Below are positions 56,723-64,000 of a DNA stretch of 64,000 bases, in pieces. Numbering within the stretch: position 1 is the stretch's first letter; every line of letters begins with the position of its first letter. Source of the stretch: Epiperipatus broadwayi (Eukaryota; Onychophora; Udeonychophora; Euonychophora; Peripatidae); the NCBI GenBank assembly GCA_028023455.1, contig JAQFVV010006200.1, positions 4,041,738 to 4,105,737 on the forward strand. Direction: 5' to 3'. Made by a program: the position numbers and the translations under genes. The notes under the pieces are model-generated. The model had not been told where the DNA came from. It did no database searches and was given only the letters and a program-made list of their open reading frames with translations.

Positions 56723-57394
56723 TATCCAAAATAAATTTAAACACACTGTTTCAATATCATTTACCAGAATGATTTACCATGTTAATAGTTTTGAGATTAT
56801 TGAAACGTGTCTTTAATATTGCAATATGGAAATCATATATCTCATGACTGGTCATCCACTTATCCTTTTATTATCATTATTTTTGGACAGTTATAGTTCA
56901 GTTCTTCTAATAAGTTAAAGTTCCCAAAATATAACCAAAATAAAAGAATTTACATGGTAGTTTTATTTCTGGTTTAATCTGATAAAGTATATATTTGTTC
57001 AGTTTACTTACTATCATAATATTTTCAAAGGTTTTCACCTGTATTACAAATTTTAAATACTCCAATAATTTTCTTACCATTCTTATTCCGGTTCACTTTT
57101 CACAACCATAAAAAGAATCATAGAAAAAATCATAGCTTGAACAATTCTAATCTTCACTTTTAAAATTTTCTTTCTATATCTAAAAACTTTTGTGAGCTTT
57201 TCATTGCATGGCTGGTCAGTATTAATCAGTTAGGAATCTCCTGGCAGCTTGATTTCTGGTTGTTGAAAATCCAAGAAACAAAACATGCTTTTATCAAGTC
57301 ATTATCAAATTTAAAATCACCTACTTTCCCTGTCTTATTTAGTTTTCTTCATATTTACCCATAATCTCAGCTTTTCACATTATTAAATCACTAA
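56723..57394. other. AT-rich non-coding stretch
   Basis: No supported feature. Confidence 0.5.
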
Positions 57395-57905
57395 ACATCA
57401 TATGTTCACCATTTCTTATGCTTGCTCATAACTGTTATTAAAACAGGCAAAACTCTCCATACAGTAGTGCCACTCAGTGCAAGCCAGAGTAATCAATGAA
57501 TGCCAGAAGGCTTGTGCATAAAATCCCTATCTAGTGCCTATTCATCCAATATCTCCAGATGAGTTTCTAGCTTGTGCTTTTCATCAGTAAGAAGCTTTGG
57601 ATCTGAGAGCACTGCACCTAGATTTTAGAATTTAATGTAACCATCTAGAAGCCACCTTTTATCTCTACTTCAAGTGCTTCACATGCTTTTAATTTTATAT
57701 ATTATAATATCGAGAGAGCAGTTTAAAATTCCTAATAGTCTACTTAACTACAAAACTATGAGTCTAAAAGTGAAAACAATATTTTCAATCCAAGCTTATT
57801 AGCCTATATAGTCATATAGGTCTGAACTCAGTTCAGTACCCAAACATTGTGGTGTTTTTGGTTCTTTAATAATAATAGCCATCACTATCCTATTAGGCAG
57901 GATTG
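57395..57905 (-). repeat. R1 repeat copy c, near full length, with hammerhead
   Basis: The minus strand follows R1 order from CCTAATAGGATAGTG (57900) through ACTGAACTGAGTTCAGACC, TAGTTAAGTAGACTATTAGG and TGCAGTGCTCTCAGATCCA to TTTTGCCTGTTTTAATAAC (57440). The outermost block has ATGCTTGC. A CG-bearing insert ATATTATAATATCGAGAGAG lies at 57700-57720. Confidence 0.75.
57543..57603 (-). ncRNA. Hammerhead motif, H2 family, core kept, stems weakened
   Basis: GATCCAAAGCTTCTTA, CTGATGA, AAAGCACAAGCTA, GAAAC, TCATC cleavage region, TGGAGATATTGGATG. ATCCAA/TTGGAT still pair. Stem II (AGC/GCT) is short with an A-A closing pair, shared by all R1 copies. Activity is doubtful. Confidence 0.65.
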
Positions 57906-58068
57906 GTGTTAAACTACTAAGTATCACATGACCACCATTTCTTATGCTTGCTCTTAACTATTATTAAAACAGGCAAAACTCTTCATACAGAAATGCCACT
58001 CAGTACAAGCCAGAGTAATCAATGGATGCCAGAAGGCTTGTGCATAATATCCCTATCTAGTGCCTACT

Positions 58069-58129
58069 CATCCAATATCCCCAGACTGGTTTCTAGCTTA
58101 TGGCTTTTGTCAGTGAGGAGCTTTGGATC
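58069..58129 (-). ncRNA. Hammerhead motif, H2 family, CTGACAA core
   Basis: Stem I TCCTCA/TGGGGA and ATCCAA/TTGGAT are both intact, GAAAC and GTC cleavage site present. The core CTGACAA has A at position 8, where G is required. It fits CG to CA decay of CTGACGA. Inactive. Confidence 0.65.
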
Positions 58130-58282
58130 TGAGAGCACTGCACTTAGATCTTAGAATCTGATAAAGACCTCCAGAATTATTGTGTTTTCAAATTTTAGAC
58201 TAGTAGTTTTGTAGTTAAGTAGAGGTAAAAAGTGGCTGCTGGATAGTTGCATTATATCCTAAGATCTAGGTCCAGTGCTCTC

Positions 58283-58344
58283 AGATCCAAAGTTCCTCAC
58301 TACCAAAAGTTACAAGCTAGAAAATAGTCTGGTCCTATTGGATG
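58283..58344 (+). ncRNA. Hammerhead motif, H2 family, core lost
   Basis: GATCCAAAGTTCCTCA, CTACCAA, AGTTACAAGCTAGAAAATAG, TCTGG, TTGGATG. Outer stem I is kept, core destroyed. Confidence 0.5.
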
Positions 58345-58445
58345 AGTAGGCACTAGATAGGGATTTTATGCACAGGCCTTTTGGTATCCATTGATTACTA
58401 TGGCTTGCACTGAGTGGCACTACTGTATGGAGAGTGCTGCTTTTT

Positions 58446-59280
58446 CATATTATCCCTTAACTTTTTTAATAAATGTATTGAAATGTTAGTTTTATATGTA
58501 TATATTTAGATTCCCATTATTATTATACATAATATAAAGACAATAAACAGTATAAACTTTAATATTAATTTTTAAACACAAAGTGTTAGTCTTATACTCA
58601 AGAATGATCAATATCACAACATTTTATCATTAAATATTTAAAAATTCATCTTTTACACATTCACACACACACAAATCGTAAAAACTAATATTTCAAGACA
58701 TTTATTATAAAATGCTATATATATATGTTCAATATATTTATATTGCATTTTATAATAAATGTCTTGGGATGTTTGTTATATATACATACTTGAAACATTT
58801 ATTTCACCACACCTAATTGGAATAAAAATAAAATTATCTGAAGAAGATAAATGACTTCCAAAAATATTTTTGGCTGAACTAATATTCTTTAAATTGACCC
58901 AAGTCAAGACCTTTTGCATGTCATTATCAACTTTGCACAATATTTATAAGTATTAAATTACTATATTTCATTTACAAATGCCGTTTGTTTTTGCGCTAAC
59001 AGATTTAACACCATTCATTTTAGTTAAATATATTAATAATTATTACTAATCAATAAAGCTATTTTTTTATTAATTTTTTGAGATTTATACAAATTTTATT
59101 AGTGAATGAATAAAAGCAAATACAATTTTGACAAATACATTAAACTAAAAATAGGATCTTAAAATAATGAGACATTGTAGGAAATTTTAGTTACTTTATT
59201 TTATCATATAAAATCAGCAGATGATAAAAGATTGTTGTTATTATTAAATTAATAAATTATTATTGGTTTTTTAGATCTAA
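58446..59280. other. AT-rich stretch with one hairpin (58695-58766)
   Basis: CAAGACATTTATTATAAAAT at 58695 is mirrored by ATTTTATAATAAATGTCTTG ending at 58766, around an AT-rich loop. Otherwise nothing. Confidence 0.6.
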
Positions 59281-59338
59281 TGTCCCAACTCCTCACTGAA
59301 GAGACCCATAGGTCGAAACCGGTCTGGGGATGGGGACC
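59281..59338 (+). ncRNA. Intact-looking type I hammerhead ribozyme (H3)
   Basis: Parts in order: outer stem I GTCCC (59282-59286), internal loop AAC, inner stem I TCCTCA (59290-59295), core CTGAAGA (59296-59302; position 7 is free in hammerheads). Stem II is GACC/GGTC closed by CATA (59303-59314). GAAA is 59315-59318, and minimal stem III is within ACCGGT. The cleavage triplet GTC ends at 59324. Then come inner stem I TGGGGA (59325-59330) and outer GGGAC (59333-59337). Every invariant base and all pairs are present. ACCGGT is self-complementary, which favours dimeric cleavage, as described for Penelope-like and retrozyme hammerheads. Flanks faintly resemble R1. Confidence 0.85.
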
Positions 59339-59512
59339 ATTCAAGATAAAAATGATTTGAATGCCTTCTCTTGTAGTAGCATTTATCATAAATAAAATAA
59401 AAAAGCTTGTTTAGAGCTATTAGCACGCTCTTAATTTTACATATTTGTAAGTGCAAGCTATATATAAGTCATGTGACATCTGACTTGTTACTATTACTAT
59501 TATTATCATTAT
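59339..59512. other. AT-rich spacer, possibly the 3' flank of the H3 repeat
   Basis: AGATAAAAATGATTTGAATG and CCTTCTCTTG loosely parallel the R1 sequence downstream of its ribozyme. Too diverged to call. Confidence 0.35.
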
Positions 59513-60510
59513 TGTAATGTTCTGATTATTTATCAAGCACATAAAAAGTATGTAATTAAAGAGAGAAAGGCTTTAACTCTTTTTCACATGCACCTTAAAC
59601 GTTTGTATAATAGCCAAATGATCTAGTTTTCACTATGGAGGGATCTCTCAAATCTCAACACAAGATAGAGATTTTATAAAGATAAGAGTGACCATCTTAT
59701 ATTTAACCTAAATTCTTAATTATATAGATCAATCTGAAGCATCTTGATTTGAGAGGGTGAAGATGTTACTATCTTAACTTTTAAATTCACTATTTCCTTT
59801 CGACAAATTAGCTTATGTGAAATCTTGTGATTTACAATTAATTAATATTAAGATCTTTTTAATGAAAATATAGAACCAATATAACATTTTTATTATTTAT
59901 CAAGTGCATAGAAAATATGTAATTAAAGAGAGAAAGGTTTTAATCATTTTCCACATATACCTTAAAGCTTGGCCTATATAATTAAAAATTTGGGTTAAAG
60001 ATAAGATGGCCACTTTTATCTTTATAAAGTCTATATCTTTGTTTTGAGATTTGAGCGGTCCCTCTATAGTCAAAACTACATTGTTTGCCATATATAAATG
60101 TTTATGGTGCATATGAAAAATAGTTAAAGCTGTTCTCTCTCTAATTACATTCTTCCTTTCTGCTTGATAAATAATCAGAATGTTATATTAGTTTCTATAT
60201 TTCCATTAAAAAGATTTTGATATTAATTCATTGAAAATTGCAAGATTTTGCAAAAGACAATTTGTGAAAGAAAATAGTGGATTTAAAAGTGAAGAGAGTA
60301 ACATCTTCATGTTTTCAAATCAAGATGCTTCAGATTGGCTTGTATAATTAAATTTTTTTAAAGATAAGATGACTGCTCTTATCTTTATAAAGTCTCTATC
60401 TTGTGCTGAGGTTTCAGAGGTCCCTATATAGTCAAAATTATATCATTTGGTTATTATACAAATGTTTAAGGTGCATATGGAAAAAGATTAAAGCCATTCT
60501 CTATTATTAT
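59513..60510. mobile_element. Nested R3 foldback elements
   Basis: The outer palindrome has left part 59513-59885 (ATTTATCAAGCACATAAAAA, GAGAGAAAGGCTTTAACTC, TAGAGATTTTATAAAGATAA, GCATCTTGATTTGAGAGGG) mirrored by 60195-60510 (TTTTCAAATCAAGATGCTTC, CTTATCTTTATAAAGTCTC, TTAAAGCCATTCTCT). At its centre is a smaller foldback, 59887-60192, made of the same terminal sequence on both sides (ATTTATCAAGTGCATAGAAA ... TGCTTGATAAATAATCAG). So one copy seems inserted in, or formed within, another. A single arm occurs at 33810-34000. Non-coding. Confidence 0.7.
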
Positions 60511-61908
60511 CTAACAATAACAACAACTCATGTAGTACAAAAAATTAGTTAAAAAGTAATAATGGATGTATTCTAGATGTTATTTTAATTAACTTTAATG
60601 AAGTAAATGTAAAACATAATCTACAGCCATTACTAAAGGAAGACTCTCATCATTCAGTAATTGAGTTTTTTGTTTATATCAAACACTTATCAATAAATAA
60701 GGAGATGATAACTTCAATTAGAAATTATAAACTTGGTGATTATTATAATATATATTGTGACATCAAGTATACTAACTGGGATCAAATATATTGTTCCACA
60801 AATGTAAATGAGGCAGTAGATCTGTTACAAAAAATTATGCAAAAAAGTTTTAATGATTTAATACTATTATGCTATGTATCATCTAAAAATATCTTCCATG
60901 GTTCTCTAAGAAATTGATTCGTATTTACAAAATAAAACTTAGGCATCATAATTGTTTAAAAAATCAGGATCAATAAATAATATGTTATAATAACTTTATA
61001 AATTTTAGAAGATTATTTGAAATTATAGAAAAAATTGATTTCAGAAGGTATATTGAAAAACTAGAGCACAACATAAAATGCAATTCAAATTACTTTTGAT
61101 CATTTAAAGCATTCTGGTGTAAAAAATAAAAAGTTAATTGATAATGGGAATCTTACAGTTGATGATTTTGCCAACTACTTCTCGTCATGTATAAGAAAAA
61201 ATGTATTATCTAAATCTTACACAACTACTGTTTTTGAAGCTAATAACTTTATAGTTATTGACTCACTAAATTATGATGACATTTTATTAGCAATAAAGCA
61301 GCTCAAAAATAAAAGTTTTGGATGTGATATGTTACCTGTTTTTATTTATAAAAGATGTGCTGAACTGTTCTTTACAGCAGAGTATTTTTCCCAATTCATG
61401 GAAAGTTGCAAAGGTTATACCAATACCAAAATTCAAATCAAATAATGTTGGTAATTATAGACTTATTTTGTTATTATGTATAGCTGGAAAAATCTTTGAA
61501 AAATGTATGTATAATAAGATAATAGATAAAAGAAACTAGATCCTTATCTAAAGCACAACATGGTTTTATACCAGACGGATCTGTTGAGACTAATTTGATA
61601 CATATTCAAGATGCTATTGCAAATGCAATTGATAACAGGTTGCAACTAGATGTAATTTATTTTGATTTAAGCAAAGTATTTAACCAAGTAAATCACTCCA
61701 GTTTGATTGGTAAGTTGCATATTATTGGTTTTAGTTGTGAACTTCTGGAAAGATTTGTATCTTTTGTGTTAAATTTATCTAATTATGTTTCTTTTGGGTC
61801 TACAATATCATATACATATTTTGGAAATACTGGAGTGCCTCAAGGAAGTATACATGGATCACTACTTTTTTCAGCTTATTGTTTGGATATAGAGCAGTGT
61901 ATAATTTT
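60511..61908 (+). pseudogene. LINE L-E (Jockey/CR1-like), endonuclease end to RT motif B
   Basis: Reads NNGCILDVILINFNEVNV and LKEDSHHSVIEFFV (endonuclease end, SDH worn to DSHH), and KLGDYYNIYCDIKYTNWDQI with EAVDLLQKIMQKSFNDLI (linker). Then VDDFANYFSS, LAIKQLKNKSFGCDMLPVF, SIFPNSWKVAKVIPIPKF, NVGNYRLILLLCIAGKIFEK, VIYFDLSKVFNQVNHSSLIG (motif A, KAF worn to KVF) and NTGVPQGSIHGSLLFSAY (motif B). Several frameshifts, for example near 60960, 61390 and 61540-61590. RT resumes at 62756 after an 847-bp insertion. Confidence 0.8.
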
Positions 61909-62755
61909 TTTTTTATTAAGGAAAAAAAATGCAGGTGACTGATCACCCACTACATGATGTAAATACATTTGTTTAAAAGAAATCTTGAGATCATACTACA
62001 GTCAATAACCTTAGTCTTCTCCATTGATTCATAAGAGTCTTTGAATTGCCAAGTCCTTTAATTCACAGATCCTTAAAACTTCATCTATGTTGCCATATCT
62101 TTGTATAAACCACATTTATGGAATTCATACTTTAATCCGTTTCTGAATTTCTATCGCTTTCCTGTTCTGAATTTTCTTTAAAATTTTCATCTTGTGAGCT
62201 TATTTCTTCATCATCTGTGATTTCTTCTGTTTCATCAGTACACACAGGACTAGTACTAATTTGTTGCTGCATTTCCTTTGGATAGCCATCTACTTCCTCG
62301 CTTCCGGAACTGTCACTATAAGCCTCATCGCTCTTCTACATTATCAAGTTCTTCCACTGGATTATCAGACTTTTCTGAGATACCCTGCACTACTTCACCT
62401 TGCCTGCTTTCAGACCTGTCACTATGAGCCTCATTATTCCATTGCTCTTCTATGTTATTGATTTTTTCCTCTGGATTATCTGCCTCTTCTGAAATTATCT
62501 GCCCTACTTCACTCTTGCTACATACATGCCCCTTCCAAAAAAGACATGCCCCTTTAGATTCAACAATACATTTGAAGATCATGGGATGAGCTAAAATATC
62601 ATGTTCTATTACCTCTGGGTCATTGACTTTCTGACCTTCTGATTCAGTTCCCATCTCATCCCCTGACTCCTGTTGAGCGAGTTTCTTCTGTCTTCTTTTC
62701 CTTTTTCTCTTTCTCCTTGAGAGACCCTCAGTTTTCTTTTCTTACCCACCACACA
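61909..62755 (-). pseudogene. Processed retrocopy of an unidentified gene (acidic, Ser/Glu-rich protein) inside LINE L-E
   Basis: The insertion separates LINE RT motifs B and C. On the minus strand it has a coding part (about 62735-62132), a TAA stop, a 3' UTR of about 200 bp and a terminal AATAAAAAAAAAA against the LINE, which is the mark of mRNA reverse transcription. The protein begins with a basic run (SRRKRKRKRRQKKLAQQE, nuclear-signal-like), has MIFKCIVESKGACLFWKGHV (from about 62600), and two repeats of the type EEADNPEEKINNIEEQ and EKSDNPVEELDNVEER. A frameshift at 62325 is followed by AYSDSSGSEEVDGYPKEMQ and a highly acidic C-terminus ending NSETD. A one- to two-base loss within the second repeat breaks the frame. 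Parent gene not recognised. Likely 5'-truncated. Confidence 0.75.
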
Positions 62756-63610
62756 TTTTTTGTTTTGCAAATGATATTAAATTGTATAAAACTATTAATA
62801 ATTTTGATGATCAGAAAATTTTACAGTCTGATATCAAAAGATTTCAAGATTGATGTGTAAGAAACTATATAGAAATTAACATTGAAAAATGTATCATATC
62901 AGTTTCTAAAAAAACATCTACAAGTATGTCCAATTATACACTAAATTTAAAAAGTATTTCAAAAAAAGAATATCATAAAGAGTTAGATATTATTTTTAAT
63001 AAGAATGGAACATTTAATAATAATATTCAATATATTATTGCAAAAAGTTATAAAATAATGGATTTGATTCTCAGAACTGTAAAATGTTTTTAAAAAATAC
63101 ATGTATTTGTTTAATACATTGCTTTACCTATTTTAAATAATGGATTTGTGATATTGAACTTTTGTAAATTAAGAAATAAATTAGTACTGGAAAAAGTTTG
63201 GAAAAAGTTTATAAAAAATTTCTAAGGTATATTAAATATGAAATAATATATGATGCCAATGCTCTCTATAAAAGATGAATCTATACTGATATGAAATACT
63301 TAAAAAAAATTACATCAGATATAATAGATGTGAAAAGTTGCCAAACAAAATTATCATTTAAGATGAAGATAAAGGATACGAGATTAAAAAATTTGTATAA
63401 CATTCCAAAATTTTAAAGCAAAATATTAAAAAATTCAACATTAGTTAGATTACCTAGATTGTATAATAAGTACTTTAGTGCTGTTAATTTATTTGAAACA
63501 AATGATAAAACATTTAGGACCACTGTACAGAAAACTCTGTAAATGTTTTTGGATCTAGATTAGCTGTGCATTTTTGTTTGGATGTAAAATCTGTTAAATG
63601 AACTAAATTC
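62756..63610 (+). pseudogene. LINE L-E continued: RT motif C to C-terminus
   Basis: FCFANDIKLYKTINNFDDQK is motif C (normally FADD) directly joinable to EQCII before the insertion. Then INIEKCIISVSKKTS, LDIIFNKNGTFNNNI and SYKIMDLILRTV follow, and a final block near 63430-63540 (LVRLPRLYNKYFSAVNLFET) resembles the C-terminal end of CR1/Jockey RTs. FAND for FADD and several stops show it is dead. Confidence 0.75.
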
Positions 63611-63627
63611 AATTATTATTATTCAAA

Positions 63628-64000
63628 GATCAGCCTTTCAAGCTAATTGTGCATGCGTCTTCTGCGAGTGTTAAATAATAAATGAATACTTCACTCTACA
63701 ATACGAGATATAGTATTTATGCAGGAATAAAAGGAATCCTCTTATTCCTATAACTCAAATTCTTTTATATGAGCTCACGCCTTATTCAACAGTACTTTAG
63801 ATTTGCGCATATAAAAGAATTTGAGTTGTAGGAATAAGAGGATTCCTTTTATTCCTGCATAAATACTATATCTTGTATTGTAGAGTGAAGTATTCATTTA
63901 TTATTTAACACTCGCAAAAGACGCATGCACAATTAGCTTGAAAGGCTGATCTTTGAATGTATACAATTGTATGCATAGCGTTATATAAAAATAAATGCTG
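63628..64000. repeat. R2 repeat, head-to-head inverted pair at the window end
   Basis: Left (minus) and right (plus) halves mirror around about 63783: GTACTTTAGATTTGCGCATA, AAAGAATTTGAGTTGTAGGA, GAGGATTCCTTTTATTCCTG, ATACTATATCTTG, AAGACGCATGCACAATTAGC, GGCTGATCTTTGAATG. The right half goes on to GCGTTATATAAAAATAAATG, matching 54070-54090. No ribozyme core was found. The element continues beyond the window. Confidence 0.75.

Larger units (their letters stand above)
57908..58445. repeat. Head-to-head inverted pair of R1 units (copies d and e)
   Basis: Copy d (minus, 58180-57908) and copy e (plus, 58190-58445) mirror each other around about 58185: CAGTGCTCTCAGATCCAAAG, TCCTCACT, AAGCTAGAAA, TTGGATGAGTAGGCACTAGA, GCACTGAGTGGC and the terminal GTATG blocks appear on both sides. 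Topology as for the H1 pairs. Confidence 0.75.

Noticed and set aside
62261-62461. + strand open frame over the retrocopy
   Set aside because: Antisense to the acidic protein coding strand, which explains the poly(A) orientation and the internal repeats.

Overview
This is nuclear DNA from an animal, most likely an AT-rich invertebrate. The support is indirect. Nearly all recognisable coding sequence is decayed retrotransposon: APE-type LINEs of several clades, and Penelope-like elements with a GIY-YIG nuclease. There are also tRNA-derived SINEs with clean target-site duplications, foldback MITEs, long AT and AAT microsatellites, and TG/CA-for-CG substitutions between repeat copies, which suggests CpG methylation. 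There are no bacterial-type operons, rRNA genes or CRISPR arrays, and no intact host gene. Only two short segments (18160-18267 and 32799-32849) look like host exons. The species cannot be named from the sequence.

Layout. 0-8 kb: a LINE fragment, a tRNA-Gly-like SINE, an RTE-like LINE tail, foldbacks and a first ribozyme-type repeat. 8-17 kb: a near-perfect palindrome, two GC-richer Tx1/L1-like LINE tails with a zinc-knuckle domain, and two Penelope-like fragments. The better one (15.4-16.9 kb) keeps RT and GIY-YIG domains but has YVDN instead of YVDD. 18-24 kb: a candidate host exon, then a nearly full-length but decayed LINE on the minus strand. 24-41 kb: mostly AT-rich filler with foldbacks, a candidate terminal exon and several ribozyme-bearing repeats (30.4-31.4 and 40.8-41.5 kb). 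41.7-44.7 kb: a 5'-truncated LINE with a long open frame between two AAT arrays. 45-50 kb: two SINEs and RTE-like LINE pieces, one of them hit by a SPIN-like hAT MITE with a perfect 8-bp duplication. 50.3-52.8 kb: a TIR-flanked relic split by a Tx1-like LINE. 53-57 kb: more LINE endonuclease, a tandem repeat, a second SINE family and a ribozyme repeat. 57-60.5 kb: ribozyme-derived repeats, one intact-looking hammerhead at 59.3 kb, and nested foldbacks. 60.5-64 kb: a LINE interrupted by a processed retrocopy of an unidentified gene for an acidic protein, then an inverted repeat at the window end.

Most interesting content. Two unrelated short repeat families carry type I hammerhead self-cleaving RNA folds. 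Family H1 is about 390 bp per unit, and its stem I shows compensatory changes between copies. Family H2/H3 includes five decayed copies and one copy (59281-59338) in which every core position and all stems are intact. Units of both families recur as head-to-head inverted pairs. This fits retrozyme-like or Penelope-associated ribozyme repeats. No full element linking the ribozymes to the Penelope proteins was seen here.
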